Assembly (NCBI RefSeq): GCF_030316885.1
Contig: NZ_JASZYQ010000006.1
Span: 1 to 64,000 of the forward strand
Length of the DNA stretch: 64,000 nt
DNA from: Variovorax jilinensis
GTDB lineage: Bacteria > Pseudomonadota > Gammaproteobacteria > Burkholderiales > Burkholderiaceae_C
Reading direction: 5' to 3'
Under the pieces are notes generated by a model, which was not told the DNA's origin, searched no databases, and was given only the letters and a program-made list of their open reading frames with translations. The position numbers and the translations under genes were made by a program. Shown piece by piece: positions 17,991 to 27,759 of this stretch. Every line of letters starts with the position of its first letter. Position 1 is the stretch's first letter.

Positions 17991-19127
17991 TCAGAGTAGC
18001 TGGGACCCGTTCTGGCCCCAACCCGCCGCCGTCGCGCGCGCCCTGATGAAATCGGACGTGTTCTTCAATGTGGCAATCATCATGGCGGGCGTCAGCCTGC
18101 CGGAGGTGAATGCAGCGTTGTCCATGAAGAAGGCGCTGTTCAGGCTGATCGATCCGCCAATGGCGTCAGGAATGGTGTATTCGACCTGCGACTCGGCCGC
18201 CCCGCTGTAGCCGCCATTCAGCAGCAGTTGGTAGAACGTCGTCCAGTTGATCAGGCCGCCACCGGCGGTGGCCGGATTCGGCTCGATCCTGCTTGTGCTC
18301 ACAGCACCGGTGGTGGCGTTGACCGCCGCGCGCAGGTCCTCGACGGCCGTGCATTTGATGCGTGGCATGTGGCGACGCATCTCCAGCTGCCACAGCGCGG
18401 TCCCAGTGCCCGGTGGCGGCGCCGCCGACGCGGTATGGCCGATCGCGAGGTTGATGGCGATCAGGTTGGGGTCGATGCCGCGCATCGAGTACTCATAGTC
18501 GTACACCGTGGTACCGATGTTGTTGCTGTGCGTGTGGGCGACGCCGCACAGGCCGCCGTACTGGGCGTTGATCTCGGCCAGGCGCTGGTGATTCACGCGG
18601 ACACCATCGAGCAGCGCCGTCATCGCATCGCCATAGGTATTGGGGGCAAAGCTGGCGGCACCAGAATTGTTGAATCGATATTTCCTGATGCCGTTGGCGG
18701 CCGCGACCGAGAGGATCTCATGCACGAACTGGCTCGCGATCCATTGGGTGTTGTTCGGGTCGGCGGGCGGCGCGATATTGACGCCGATGTGGTCACAGAT
18801 GGCACCCGTGCTGCGAATGCCCTTGAGCATCAGCGGGAGGCCGGTGGCCACGTTCTGTGGCGTCACGTGGCCGTCCGCGCGCACGGTGAGGTCGACGGCG
18901 GCATAGCCGGACTGCAGGAGCGCGTCGCCGATCATGATTCCCGCGCTCTCGGGGTTCGATTGCGCATACGCCTGGGTGCTGACCCATTGCAGATGACGTG
19001 ACCAGAGCTGCGTGACCAGTGTCTGGGGCTGCGGCGCCGGCGTGACTGCCTGGCCCGCGGCCTCCTTGACCAATGCAAGTCCGGCGGCCATGACAGCGGC
19101 CCCCGAAAGAAAATTGCGTCTCTCCAT
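17991..19127 (-). CDS. Tat-exported TIM-barrel protein, paralogue of 15918-17210
   Basis: A 378-aa protein with the same start (MERRNFLSGA) but a different end of the leader: no lipobox, instead LVKEAAGQAVTP, so it is probably a soluble periplasmic protein. The Pro-rich linker of the paralogue is missing. The barrel is very similar (LWSRHLQWVSTQAY, GYAAVDLTVRADGHVTP, ICDHIGVNI, GIRKYRFNNSG, LCGVAHTHSNNIGTTVYDYEYSMRGIDPNLIAINLAIGHT). The leader DNA is almost identical to that of the paralogue but inverted. The 2OG-oxygenase gene follows 69 bases downstream. Confidence 0.85.
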   Translation of the reverse strand: MERRNFLSGAAVMAAGLALVKEAAGQAVTPAPQPQTLVTQLWSRHLQWVSTQAYAQSNPESAGIMIGDALLQSGYAAVDLTVRADGHVTPQNVATGLPLMLKGIRSTGAICDHIGVNIAPPADPNNTQWIASQFVHEILSVAAANGIRKYRFNNSGAASFAPNTYGDAMTALLDGVRVNHQRLAEINAQYGGLCGVAHTHSNNIGTTVYDYEYSMRGIDPNLIAINLAIGHTASAAPPPGTGTALWQLEMRRHMPRIKCTAVEDLRAAVNATTGAVSTSRIEPNPATAGGGLINWTTFYQLLLNGGYSGAAESQVEYTIPDAIGGSISLNSAFFMDNAAFTSGRLTPAMMIATLKNTSDFIRARATAAGWGQNGSQLL

Positions 19128-19208
19128 CGTTTGTCTCCGTTGTTTGATGCGATCAGCGGATGAGTGTATGGAGGGGTCTACAAAATTGAGCCTGCAACAA
19201 ATTTTGTG
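19105..19208 (-). repeat. Leader repeat, copy 2 (inverted relative to 15837-15945)
   Basis: Reading on the minus strand, this is the second copy of the shared leader: CACAAAATTTGTTGCAG, a stretch containing CTCCATACACTCATCCGC, GATCGCATCAAACAACGGAG and the first codons of the TIM-barrel gene. Differences from copy 1 are few (for example CAGGCTC for CAGTCTC). Recombination between the copies would invert the 3.2 kb in between. Confidence 0.9.
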
Positions 19209-19244
19209 CGCGCGCCAGAGACATGCGCGGCGCGCGTGCATCTG

Positions 19245-19784
19245 TCATTCGCCGCGGCATTGCGCGGCGATGTTGTGCAGTTGCATGGCTGTGCCTGGGA
19301 CGCGCTCGTGAGACCTGAATGCCTCGAAAAGTGCCTGATCCATGGCGCTTGCCTCCTCTGGCGCCGCATCCAACGCCGACCATCTCGGCCATTTGCGTGC
19401 GCCGAACCGTCGCACCTCCATAGCCAATGCCTCGGAGCGCTGCCAGCCCGACAACGCGGGATCGGTTTGAAGCCAGGCCGCGCAAAGCAAGTCATCGCGT
19501 CTCGCCCGTCTGAGCGCGCGTTCATTGGTTGGCAATCGCAGGCAGCGTTCCAGTGGAACGCGCCCGCTGCTGGCAAGGAATGCAGAGAAACCATTGCACA
19601 GCCAGTCGATGTCCTCATGCCTGAGGGTCCTGTTGGCGACGCGATGCGCACGCAGCAGGTGATCGTCGGCACCGGTCACAACGCCGGCCTTCCGATGCAA
19701 TCTGTCGTCCATGGACTTGGCATCGTCAGCCACTTCGTCCTCGAATGCAGGCTGCCTTTGCTCGTCTGAATCGCTTTGCCACAT
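19245..19784 (-). CDS. 179-aa protein of unknown function coupled to dctM
   Basis: The ATG overlaps the dctM stop (TGATG), a classic coupling arrangement and the main reason to accept this frame. The product has an acidic N-terminus (SDSDEQRQPAFEDEVADD) and a helical, Arg-rich body with many Trp (DIDWLCNGF, LCAAWLQTDPALSGWQ, KWPRWSALDA). It ends in MDQALFEAFRSHERVPGTAMQLHNIAAQ. There is no signal peptide, membrane segment or motif I recognise. It is the last gene of the TRAP/oxidoreductase operon. A regulatory or chaperone-like role is only a guess. Confidence 0.6.
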   Translation of the reverse strand: MWQSDSDEQRQPAFEDEVADDAKSMDDRLHRKAGVVTGADDHLLRAHRVANRTLRHEDIDWLCNGFSAFLASSGRVPLERCLRLPTNERALRRARRDDLLCAAWLQTDPALSGWQRSEALAMEVRRFGARKWPRWSALDAAPEEASAMDQALFEAFRSHERVPGTAMQLHNIAAQCRGE

Positions 19785-21064
19785 CAGCCGGAGAAGAATT
19801 TCGCCGGCCAGATGACCAGCCACGGGAACAGGACCATGACGAACATGATCGCGAACTCCGCAATCATGAAGGGGACCACACCCTTGGTGACATCGTCCAT
19901 CGAGATTTTCCCGACACCCGCCACCACGTTGAGCACCGTCCCCACCGGCGGCGTCACCAGGCCGATCGAGTTGTTGATGATGAACATCACGCCGAAGTAC
20001 ACCGGGTCGATCCCCGCCGCATTCACGATCGGCATCAGCACCGGCGTCAGGATCAGGATCGTGGGCGTCATGTCCATCGCGGTGCCGACCACCATCACGA
20101 GCACCATGATCGCCATCATCAGCAGGATCTTGTTGTCCATGAAGGGCTGCAGCAGGCTCACCACCTTCGAGGGCAGGTCCGCCACCGTGATCAGCCAGGC
20201 GCTCACCATCGCCGCGGCGATCAGGAACATCACGATCGCGCTGGTCTTGGCCGCGCTCACGAAGATGCCGTACAGGTCCTTCCAGGTGAGCTCGCGGTAG
20301 ATCACGGTCGAGACGAACAGCGCATACACCGCCGCCACCACTGCCGCCTCGGTCGGCGTGAAGACGCCCATGCGCAGGCCCACCAGGATGATCAGCGGCA
20401 GCAGCAGTGCCCACAGCGCCTTGCGGAACGCGGTGAAGATCTCAGCGCCCGACTTGCGCGGCGGCGGCACGATCTTCTCCTTGCGCACCAGCCAGGCCCA
20501 GGTCAGCCACAGCGCAGCGCCGATCAGGATGCCCGGCACGATCGCCGCCAGGAACAGCTTGGAGATCGACACGTTGGCCGCGACGCCAAAGATCACCAGC
20601 CCGATGCTGGGCGGGATCACTGGGCCGATCACGCCTGTGGCCGCGATCAGGCCGCCCGCGCGTGCCTTGTCGTGGCCGGCCTTGACCATCATCGGCAGCA
20701 GGAGCGCGGTGAGCGCCGCCGCATCGGCCACCGCCGAGCCCGACAGCGCCGACAGCAGGCAGCCCGCCAGGATGGTCACGTAGCCCAGGCCGCCCTTCAC
20801 GTGGCCGACCAGCGCGAGCGCGAAGTCGACAATGCGCTTGGACAGCCCGCCGACGTTCATGATCTCGCCGGCCAGCATGAAGAAGGGCACGGCCAGCAGC
20901 GGGAAGCTGTCGGCGCCGCCGATCACGTTCTGCGCCAGGATCTGGGCGTCGAACAGATCGAGGTGCCACATCAGGGCCACGCCGCTCGCCAGCAGCGAGA
21001 AGGCAATGGGAATGCCCATCGCCATGGCGAGCAGCAGGGAACCCACGAAGACGAGGATCGTCAT
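19784..21064 (-). CDS. dctM: TRAP transporter large permease (DctM)
   Basis: A 426-aa polytopic inner-membrane protein with about twelve hydrophobic segments, starting MTILVFVGSLLLAMAMGIPIAF. Family motifs are PFFMLAGEIMNVGGLSKRIVDF, SGSAVADAAALTALLLPMM, GVIGPVIPPSIGLVIFG and IINNSIGLVTPPVGTVLNV. It forms the sodium-coupled channel of the TRAP importer with DctQ and the periplasmic DctP. Its ATG overlaps the dctQ stop (ATGA), and its stop overlaps the next start. The substrate is inferred to be the compound degraded by the upstream oxidoreductases. Confidence 0.95.
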   Translation of the reverse strand: MTILVFVGSLLLAMAMGIPIAFSLLASGVALMWHLDLFDAQILAQNVIGGADSFPLLAVPFFMLAGEIMNVGGLSKRIVDFALALVGHVKGGLGYVTILAGCLLSALSGSAVADAAALTALLLPMMVKAGHDKARAGGLIAATGVIGPVIPPSIGLVIFGVAANVSISKLFLAAIVPGILIGAALWLTWAWLVRKEKIVPPPRKSGAEIFTAFRKALWALLLPLIILVGLRMGVFTPTEAAVVAAVYALFVSTVIYRELTWKDLYGIFVSAAKTSAIVMFLIAAAMVSAWLITVADLPSKVVSLLQPFMDNKILLMMAIMVLVMVVGTAMDMTPTILILTPVLMPIVNAAGIDPVYFGVMFIINNSIGLVTPPVGTVLNVVAGVGKISMDDVTKGVVPFMIAEFAIMFVMVLFPWLVIWPAKFFSG

Positions 21065-21651
21065 GGCCTGGCTCCTCGTGCGCCGGCATTGGCGGCAACG
21101 GGATCGGTGTCGTTGGCGGTGCCCAGGATCTGCTGCAGCGCCACGGCTTCCTCGGACTCCTGGACCATCACCAGTTCAGCGTCGCTGAGCTGGCCGCTCA
21201 GCAGCCGCCAGAGGTCGAGCGCCAGGATGAAGAAGGCCATCACCGAGAACACGATGCCCGAGGCATACACCACCGCCATCGAGGCGCCGGTGACCGGCGC
21301 GGTCACGTCCCAGTTGATCTTGGCCTGCGCCACGCTGCCCTGGAACAGCAGCCACACGATGTAGATCATGACCACGTGGCCGAGCGCCAGGCAGACCTTC
21401 TTGCCGACGGGCGGCAGCTTCTGCACCACCATGTCCACGCCCAGGTGGCCGTGCTCCTTGAGCGCCACGACGGCCCCCAGGAAGGTCACCCAGATGAAGA
21501 GCCAGCGCGACACCTCCTCCGACACCGTGATGCCGGAGTTGAAGCCGTAGCGCAGCACCACGTTGCCGAATACCAGCACCACCATCACCGCCAGCGCCCC
21601 GGCAATGAGCATCTCGATGCCCTTGCAGCATCTGTCGAGCCATCGATTCAT
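21061..21651 (-). CDS. dctQ: TRAP transporter small permease (DctQ)
   Basis: About 196 aa with four membrane segments (ALAVMVVLVFGNVVLRYG; WLFIWVTFLGAVVALKEHGHLGVDMVV; LALGHVVMIYIVWLLF; GIVFSVMAFFILALDLW). FGNVVLRYGFNSG and the EHGHLGVDM motif are diagnostic for DctQ. The C-terminal tail after residue 155 is cytoplasmic and longer than usual. The ATG at 21651 is chosen; a GTG four codons earlier is possible. It is separated from the alcohol dehydrogenase gene upstream by about 200 bases. Confidence 0.92.
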   Translation of the reverse strand: MNRWLDRCCKGIEMLIAGALAVMVVLVFGNVVLRYGFNSGITVSEEVSRWLFIWVTFLGAVVALKEHGHLGVDMVVQKLPPVGKKVCLALGHVVMIYIVWLLFQGSVAQAKINWDVTAPVTGASMAVVYASGIVFSVMAFFILALDLWRLLSGQLSDAELVMVQESEEAVALQQILGTANDTDPVAANAGARGARP

Positions 21652-21852
21652 GGGCGGTTCCACCGACTCGGAAGTTGAATCGCTTGCATCGGATGCGCGC
21701 CTGCAGGCGTGGTCGGTGTGTGCTTCGAGCGAGGCACGTCGCGAGACAGCTTCGGGATGTGGAGAGGGATGGGAGTTCTCATTGTTTGGTCTTCTTTGGG
21801 AATCGCAGATTCGGGTGCTTTTCGGTGCGCCGGGCGCCAGGTCGCCAGATCT

Positions 21853-22884
21853 CTAGGGGTGAAGGATGATCTTGGTCCCCTCACGTCGGGAGACCATCTC
21901 CAGCGCGCGCTCGAAGTCTTCGAAGGCCACCCGGTGCGTGATGAGTCGCATCACCTGGTCGGCCACTTGGGGAAGCACGCTCAGCATGAGCGACCAGGTC
22001 GGCTCGTTGTAGCCACGCGAGCCGATCAACGCGAGCTCCTTGAGGACGACGGGCGTACTCCGCCATGTGCTTGCATCTCCGCAGAGGCCGATCAATCCGA
22101 CGCTGCCTCCGCGCCGGGCCATGGCGACCGCCTGCTCCAGCGTGCTAGCGACACCACTTGTCTCGTACACGATGTCTGCCCCGTCCGCCTGCAGGCAGCG
22201 CAGTGCCGTCAGAGGGTCTTGCGCTTCGACATCGACGGGAATGGCACCGATGGATTGCGCGATGCGCAGGCGGCTGGCGTCCGCGGCCACTCCGGTCACC
22301 ATGACCTTCGACGCTCCGGCCGCCAAGGCAAGTACGGCGCACAGGATCCCGATCGGCCCGGCGCCGATGATCGCGACCACGTCGCCGGTTCGCACGGGCA
22401 CGCGTTCGAGCACGGCGTGGGTGGCCACTGCCAGCGGCTCGAGCAGGGGCGCGACAACGGGATCGATTCCTGCCGGCAACGGATGCACGTTGCGTTCCGG
22501 CACGCTGACGTGCTCCGTCCAGCCACCGTCGATGCGCCCTCCCATGAGGCGGCGGTCGTCACACAGCGTGGGTCGGCCCAGCCCGCAGTACCGGCAGCGG
22601 CCGCAGGCGATCTGGGGATTGACTGCAACGACAGCGCCGATCGGCAGCCGACCCGCGTCCGCGTCCACGACCACTCCTGCGAATTCGTGGCCGACGATCA
22701 GCGGAAAGCTCGGCGCGTATTGCCCGACGACGGCTTCATGCCATTTCCAGATTGCGACGTCGGTGCCGCAGATCCCGCCGGCCGAGATACGCAACATGAC
22801 CTCTCCCGGCTTTCGCACGGGGGGCTCGACCTCGATCAGGCGCATCGCACCGGGTTCGGGTCGGAGCTTGGCAACGGCCTTCAT
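21853..22884 (-). CDS. Zinc-dependent alcohol dehydrogenase (MDR family)
   Basis: A 343-aa medium-chain dehydrogenase/reductase of the sorbitol/threonine dehydrogenase type. Catalytic zinc site: Cys in GGICGTDVAIW and the GHEFAGVV motif. Structural zinc: CGRCRYCGLGRPTLC, four Cys. NAD(P)-binding: VAIIGAGPIGILCAVLALAAGA. The cytoplasmic reaction would be oxidation of a secondary alcohol to a ketone. The ATG overlaps the stop of the flavoprotein gene (ATGA). About 200 bases without a gene follow before dctQ. Confidence 0.92.
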   Translation of the reverse strand: MKAVAKLRPEPGAMRLIEVEPPVRKPGEVMLRISAGGICGTDVAIWKWHEAVVGQYAPSFPLIVGHEFAGVVVDADAGRLPIGAVVAVNPQIACGRCRYCGLGRPTLCDDRRLMGGRIDGGWTEHVSVPERNVHPLPAGIDPVVAPLLEPLAVATHAVLERVPVRTGDVVAIIGAGPIGILCAVLALAAGASKVMVTGVAADASRLRIAQSIGAIPVDVEAQDPLTALRCLQADGADIVYETSGVASTLEQAVAMARRGGSVGLIGLCGDASTWRSTPVVLKELALIGSRGYNEPTWSLMLSVLPQVADQVMRLITHRVAFEDFERALEMVSRREGTKIILHP

Positions 22885-24596
22885 GGCAACTTCCTTTCGA
22901 TCGACGCGGCACCCGCCTTTGCGGCCTGCACCGCCGCATAGGCGAAGACGATGGCCGGTCCGAGATTGATTCCCGGCCCCGGGTAGGCGCCGGCCATCAC
23001 GGATTGCATGTCGTTGCCCACTGCGAACAGGCCGCCGATGGGCTCGTCGCCCCTCAGGACACGGGCGTCGGCATCGGTGACCAGGCCCGTGTTGGCTCCG
23101 ATGTCACCCACCTGCAGCCGCACCGCGTAGAACGGCGCCGTGTCGATCGCTCCGAGGGTCGGATTGGGTCGGACGGCGGGGTCGCCGAGATTTCGTTCGT
23201 ATGCCGTGGTGCCGCGCGAGAACTCCTCGTCCATTCCCGACTGCGCGAACCGGTTCATGCGGTCGACAGTCGCGCCCAGGGTCGCCGGGTCGATATCGAG
23301 TTGCCGGGCCAGGCCCTCGAGCGTCGCATCGCGGACGAGGTAGCCGTCGCGGAGGAACGGCCCGAACCCGCGGCCGCCGGGGCGGACCATGCCTAGGCCG
23401 TATGTCACGAGTGCGCGGTGGTCCGCCAGCAGGAACGCGGTGGCGTTGGGCCGCGCACCGTCGATCGACTCGAGCATGCGTTCACCGAACAGGTGGTAGG
23501 ACGTACTCTCGTTGACGAACCGGCGGCCTTGCGAGTTGACAACGACGGTGCCGGGCTTTGCGCGATCGAGCACGAAATGTGGGAACACTGCGGTGGTTCC
23601 GTCGCGTCGCCTTCTGGTGGACACAGGTGCCCAGAACGCGGCGCTCCCGTCGTCGGCGCCGAGCCGTGCGCCCAGCCCGAGAGCCTGCTGCTGGAGTTCC
23701 CCGGTCGCGCCCCCGGCGCGGGGCGAATGCCGCACTTCGGTCGGAATCAGACGACCACGCAGTGCCGGATGGTCACTGAAGCCGCCGCTCGCCAGCACGA
23801 CGCCGCGGCGTGCCGTGAGTTGCAAACGTCGACCATCATGCGTCACTTCGACCCCGCTGACGCGGCCGTCCGCCTCGACCAGCGTGGCGTCGCTCGCTCG
23901 CGTCCAGATCGGAACCTCGCGCTGGCGCAACGAAAGCAGGAGCCTGCCGACGAGCGCATTGCCCATCACCAGTCGCGCGCCGCGCGGATAGCGCAGGCGA
24001 TCGCCGGCATAGCGCCGCAGCAGTTTTGCCGCGTGCCGGAACGAGGTCCACGACCGCGTCATCTTCAGCAGATGGCCGATGTCGATGCGATCCACCATCA
24101 TGCCGCCGAGGACCGTGAACTCCGGAATCGGCGGCCGCACGAGCAGGAGATCGGCCCCGAGCCGCCGCCCGTCGAACGGGAGGCATTCGAGGACACGGCC
24201 CGAGGTGGTCGCGCCTGGCAGCGCGGACAGGTAGTCGGGATGGAAGTCAAAGGCGCGCATCTGCACTTCAGTGTGCGCGTCCAGCTTCCCGACGGCCTGT
24301 CCGCCCAGGCTCAGGAATCGTGCACGCAGCGCTTCCGAACCGCGCGCCTGCGTCGCGTGCTCGAGGTACTGCTTCGCATCCAAGGGCGTATCGCCAGTGC
24401 CGGACGCCAGGTGGGTGTTGGGAATCCAGAGCGCCCCCGCGGCCAGCGCACTGGTGCCGCCGATCCACTGCGTGCGCTCGAGGAGAAGCACCTTCATGCC
24501 TTCGAGCGATGCGAAGAGCGCTGCCGCCATGCCCGCGCAACCCGCCCCGATGACGATGAGGTCATACGCAGTTCCCTGCGAAGATCTGGAAGTCAT
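22881..24596 (-). CDS. FAD-dependent dehydrogenase (KstD / fumarate-reductase flavoprotein-like)
   Basis: A 571-aa flavoprotein. The N-terminal dinucleotide fold is [29 protein letters not shown], followed by [19 protein letters not shown], the glycine-rich FAD contact. The C-terminus has [34 protein letters not shown]. The overall pattern is that of 3-ketosteroid dehydrogenases and related flavoproteins that desaturate ring ketones or reduce fumarate-like substrates. The ATG at 24596 overlaps the GMC stop (ATGA). A longer frame upstream to 24698 lies inside the GMC gene and is rejected. Confidence 0.9.
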   Translation of the reverse strand: MTSRSSQGTAYDLIVIGAGCAGMAAALFASLEGMKVLLLERTQWIGGTSALAAGALWIPNTHLASGTGDTPLDAKQYLEHATQARGSEALRARFLSLGGQAVGKLDAHTEVQMRAFDFHPDYLSALPGATTSGRVLECLPFDGRRLGADLLLVRPPIPEFTVLGGMMVDRIDIGHLLKMTRSWTSFRHAAKLLRRYAGDRLRYPRGARLVMGNALVGRLLLSLRQREVPIWTRASDATLVEADGRVSGVEVTHDGRRLQLTARRGVVLASGGFSDHPALRGRLIPTEVRHSPRAGGATGELQQQALGLGARLGADDGSAAFWAPVSTRRRRDGTTAVFPHFVLDRAKPGTVVVNSQGRRFVNESTSYHLFGERMLESIDGARPNATAFLLADHRALVTYGLGMVRPGGRGFGPFLRDGYLVRDATLEGLARQLDIDPATLGATVDRMNRFAQSGMDEEFSRGTTAYERNLGDPAVRPNPTLGAIDTAPFYAVRLQVGDIGANTGLVTDADARVLRGDEPIGGLFAVGNDMQSVMAGAYPGPGINLGPAIVFAYAAVQAAKAGAASIERKLP

Positions 24597-26221
24597 TTGT
24601 CGGCACCTAGGGACGTCGCCGCGGCGTCTGCCAGAACCATGTCGGCGCCCTTCTCGGCCACCATCAGGGTTGGCGCGTTGGAGTTGCCAGAGGTGCAACT
24701 GGGCAGGATCGAAGCGTCGATCACGCGCAGGCCACGCGTGCCGCGAACCTTCAGCTGCGGATCGACCACCGAACCGTCATCGCCGCCCATTCGGCAGGTG
24801 CCCACAAGGTGGTAACCAGAAACCCCCTTCTCTCGCGCATAGGCGAGCAGCTGCGCGTCGGACGCGACATCGGCTCCCGGAAGTGTCTCGGCCACACCCC
24901 AGCGCCGGAGCGCAGGCATCGAAAAGATGCTTCGCGCGAGCCGCAGACCCGAAAGCAGCACGTCCTGGTCGCCCGGCGCACTCAGATAGCGAGGCGTGAT
25001 GGAAGGTGCCTGCGAGGCATCCGGCGAGCGCGCCCGGACCTGCCCGTGACTTTCCGGATAGGACTGGTAGACGGAGATCGTCATGCCCGGTTGCCGCTCG
25101 AGCGCGTAGGTGCCGGGCTCGAAACTGGCTGGGGCGAAGCTCAGTTGAAGATCGGGATGCGCACGCGTTCCGCTGCTGCGTGCGAATGCCGCGCAGGTGC
25201 TGGCTCCCAGCGTCAGCAGGCCGGTTCCGGCTAGCGCGTATTTCATGAGTTCGGATACCAGCGCAAGCCCACGGGTGCGCTCGTTGAGCGTCCCGATACC
25301 CTGGACACGGCGCGTCAGCCGGACCGAGTAGTGGTCACGCAGGTTGCTTCCGACATTCGCAGCGTCGACGACCAGCGCAACGCCCAGCGAGCCTAGCAAC
25401 TCCCGAGGCCCGATCCCCGACAGCTGGAGCAGCTGGGGGGAACGGATGGTGCCGCAGGAGACGATCGTCTCCCTGCGTGCCATCACTCGAAGGCGGCCGC
25501 GCGCGCACAGCACGGAGGCACCCGTTGCGCGATTTCCGTCGAACAAGACTCTCTCGGCCAACGCGTCCGTCAGGATCTCGAGATTGGGCCTGCCGCGCGC
25601 ATGGCGCAGGTAGGTCTGCGCAGGCCCGGCGCGAAAGCGTCCGCTGCGATTCTGTTGAAAGGGTGCCGCGCCTTCGCGCTCCACCCCGTTCAAGCTGTCT
25701 CTGACCTGCATTCCAGCCTGTCCGCACGCTTCGAGGAAGGCACGGCTCAACGGATGTGTCTCGACGAATTCGGCGACGGGAAGTCGTTGCTGGGTTGCCC
25801 CGACGCCCTCGATGCGTTCGATCGCCCGGTAGTACGGCAGCACCTCTTCGAAGGACCACCCGCTGCAGCCTTGTGAAACCCAGGACAAGTGCTCTGCGCG
25901 GGCGCTTCGGACGTAAAGCATCCCATTCAGCGAACCGGTGCCCCCGAGCATCCTGCCCTGCGGATACGCGACGACCTTGCCGCCTTGAGCATTGTCCGGC
26001 TCGCCGCGGTAACGCCAGCTCGCTCGAGGGTCGTCGATCAGGCGGAGAAATCCTGCGGGCATCTGGACGAACGGATTGCGGGAGGCCGGCCCGGCTTCCA
26101 CGAGCAGCACCTGATAGCGCCCGCATTCCGAGAGCCGGTCCGCCAGCACGCAACCGGCACTTCCGCCGCCCAGGACGAGGAAGTCGACCTCCCGGTCCCA
26201 GGGCTGGCTATCGGGATGCAT
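24593..26221 (-). CDS. GMC-family FAD oxidoreductase (choline/alcohol dehydrogenase-like)
   Basis: A 542-aa glucose-methanol-choline oxidoreductase. FAD motif [20 protein letters not shown] at residues 13-32; [17 protein letters not shown], the usual GMC box; [23 protein letters not shown], the second signature; C-terminal catalytic His in [12 protein letters not shown] and the final [15 protein letters not shown]. It oxidises a primary or secondary alcohol with electron transfer to FAD. The ATG at 26221 overlaps the isomerase gene by 14 bases; the upstream frame to 26593 falls inside that gene. Confidence 0.93.
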   Translation of the reverse strand: MHPDSQPWDREVDFLVLGGGSAGCVLADRLSECGRYQVLLVEAGPASRNPFVQMPAGFLRLIDDPRASWRYRGEPDNAQGGKVVAYPQGRMLGGTGSLNGMLYVRSARAEHLSWVSQGCSGWSFEEVLPYYRAIERIEGVGATQQRLPVAEFVETHPLSRAFLEACGQAGMQVRDSLNGVEREGAAPFQQNRSGRFRAGPAQTYLRHARGRPNLEILTDALAERVLFDGNRATGASVLCARGRLRVMARRETIVSCGTIRSPQLLQLSGIGPRELLGSLGVALVVDAANVGSNLRDHYSVRLTRRVQGIGTLNERTRGLALVSELMKYALAGTGLLTLGASTCAAFARSSGTRAHPDLQLSFAPASFEPGTYALERQPGMTISVYQSYPESHGQVRARSPDASQAPSITPRYLSAPGDQDVLLSGLRLARSIFSMPALRRWGVAETLPGADVASDAQLLAYAREKGVSGYHLVGTCRMGGDDGSVVDPQLKVRGTRGLRVIDASILPSCTSGNSNAPTLMVAEKGADMVLADAAATSLGADK

Positions 26222-27050
26222 GCGCTTGAGCCAGCAGATCGAGCGTGGCGTCCCGGAGCATGCGGGCGCGAGGCACGGGAGGCAGCAGATCGGGCCGCCC
26301 GTGGAGCGGCACCTCGATGGAGACGACGGTGGCCGGCGGGAGTGCCCGGAGCATCGCCACGAGGTCGAGGCCGCCCTGCCCGGGTGGAAGGCGCGCCCTG
26401 CGCGCCTGGAACAGCAATTCGTCGGCGGAAGAAGGCGGTTGCGCAGGCGCATCACAGATCTGGAAGTACGCCCACAAGTGCAGCGGCAGCCGTGCGAGAT
26501 CGTCGGCGGTGCCGCCCGAGCGTGCCAGGTGAATGGCGTCCACCACGACACCGCCACTACCGGCCGCTTCGAGCACACGTCGGGCGGAGGCAAGGCTCCT
26601 GATTCCTCGCCAGGGCATGAACTCCAGCGCCATGGTCAACCCGTAGCGCGCACCGAGCGCGCAAAGTTCGCCGAAGCGCTGGGCGAGCGCCGCCTCGTCA
26701 TCGCTGTCACCGGCCACGAGCATGTGCTGCGCGCCAAGCATCGCGGCAGCGGCAAGCAGTGGTTCCAGTTCGGCTATCGAAGTATGGTCGGTGAGCCGCA
26801 CGAGTTCCACATCGTGCACCGCGACTCCCCGATCGCGCATGCGCGCCAGGGCCTCGCGCATCATCGGCGTGTCGCCGATCATGGGATGCTGATGCTCGCC
26901 GGCGGAAGCAGGGGCGAGACGCATGCTGACCCGGTCGAAGCCGGCATCGGCCGCCACCTCGACCAACTCGGGTGGCGCGAGCTCGATGAGCGTCAGGTGC
27001 GCCAGGCACAGCGGATGTGCCGCGCGCGGCTTCGAGGCTCCGGAAGTCAC
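26208..27050 (-). CDS. Sugar phosphate isomerase/epimerase-like TIM-barrel protein
   Basis: A 280-aa xylose-isomerase-like barrel (AP-endonuclease 2 fold). Characteristic parts are [63 protein letters not shown] (metal-ligand Glu), [23 protein letters not shown] and VSIEVPL. Members isomerise or epimerise sugars, inosose or keto acids in the cytoplasm. It sits between the alpha-beta-barrel protein and the GMC oxidoreductase in the TRAP operon, so it probably acts on the imported compound or its oxidised form. Confidence 0.85.
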   Translation of the reverse strand: MTSGASKPRAAHPLCLAHLTLIELAPPELVEVAADAGFDRVSMRLAPASAGEHQHPMIGDTPMMREALARMRDRGVAVHDVELVRLTDHTSIAELEPLLAAAAMLGAQHMLVAGDSDDEAALAQRFGELCALGARYGLTMALEFMPWRGIRSLASARRVLEAAGSGGVVVDAIHLARSGGTADDLARLPLHLWAYFQICDAPAQPPSSADELLFQARRARLPPGQGGLDLVAMLRALPPATVVSIEVPLHGRPDLLPPVPRARMLRDATLDLLAQAHASR

Positions 27051-27063
27051 TGTTGTAACGCCC

Positions 27064-27747
27064 TCAGAGTACGTCCGACGGGACGGCGGAGTACGACAAC
27101 GAATAGATGTCGCTGACCTGATCCGGCGCAGTGCCCATGCTCGAGAGATGGCGTTCGGAGAGGTCCGAGGCCGCCAGGTCTTTCAAGGCTTCCAGTTCGT
27201 AGCCGCACGCCACAAACACCCAGTCCGCCACCTGGTCGGCCGCGCCGCGTATCTTCTGCTCCGTCGTCTGGGCGATCGGGGGCGTCTGATGCCGGAGCAG
27301 ATGTGCACCGATCAGGCCGGAGCGAGCGGGCAGCGTCTCGATCAGCGACTTCAGCGCTGCCCGAAGTCCGGCCTCGTTGCCGGCCGCAGGCGCGAGCCGC
27401 ACGGTCAGCGCGTGGCGGGCCACGGCACCGCCGTGCGTCTCGAGGACCTGGGACTGGCTGCGCACCATGTTCCTGTGGTGGGGCATCATGCGGGTCGACC
27501 ACGGGGTCGGCGCATTGAGCCGTGCGAGATAGGCAGGCGACGAGAGGACCTCGTAGTCTTCTAGCTCGTACATCACGAACACGCCTTCGGCGCCGCTGGC
27601 ACTGGTCCACCGCGAGGCACGCCGGAACCCGGGGATGCCCAGGCGCTCCGGAAAGTGCTCATGGGTGTGCCAGTGCTCGAAGTCTTCCCTCATGGCGGGA
27701 GCCATGTTCCACCACATGGCGAGGGCTGCCTTCCCGAGGAGAGACAT
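27064..27747 (-). CDS. Alpha-beta-barrel protein of unknown function (EthD-like)
   Basis: A 227-aa protein that seems to be two ferredoxin-like halves: MWWNMAPAMREDFEHWHTHEHFPERLGIPGFRRASRW...FVMYELEDYEVLSSPAYLARLNAPTPW, then ALTVRLAPAA...LIETLPARSGLIGAHLL. The HWHTHEH motif and the GFRRASRW strand are typical of dimeric alpha-beta-barrel domains such as EthD and DUF4286. Some of these are oxygenase-like or assist oxidative pathways. It is encoded second in the TRAP operon, 12 bases after dctP. The family link is by eye; the function is unknown. Confidence 0.7.
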   Translation of the reverse strand: MSLLGKAALAMWWNMAPAMREDFEHWHTHEHFPERLGIPGFRRASRWTSASGAEGVFVMYELEDYEVLSSPAYLARLNAPTPWSTRMMPHHRNMVRSQSQVLETHGGAVARHALTVRLAPAAGNEAGLRAALKSLIETLPARSGLIGAHLLRHQTPPIAQTTEQKIRGAADQVADWVFVACGYELEALKDLAASDLSERHLSSMGTAPDQVSDIYSLSYSAVPSDVL

Positions 27748-27759
27748 GCTGGTCGGGCC

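Noticed and set aside
19745..21364. 539-codon plus-strand frame rich in His, Arg and Gln
   Set aside because: It is the antisense of dctM and dctQ; the composition is the usual shadow of a GC-rich membrane-protein gene, with no family match.
21709..22941. 410-codon plus-strand frame
   Set aside because: Covers the antisense of the alcohol dehydrogenase, whose zinc and NAD motifs are clear on the other strand.
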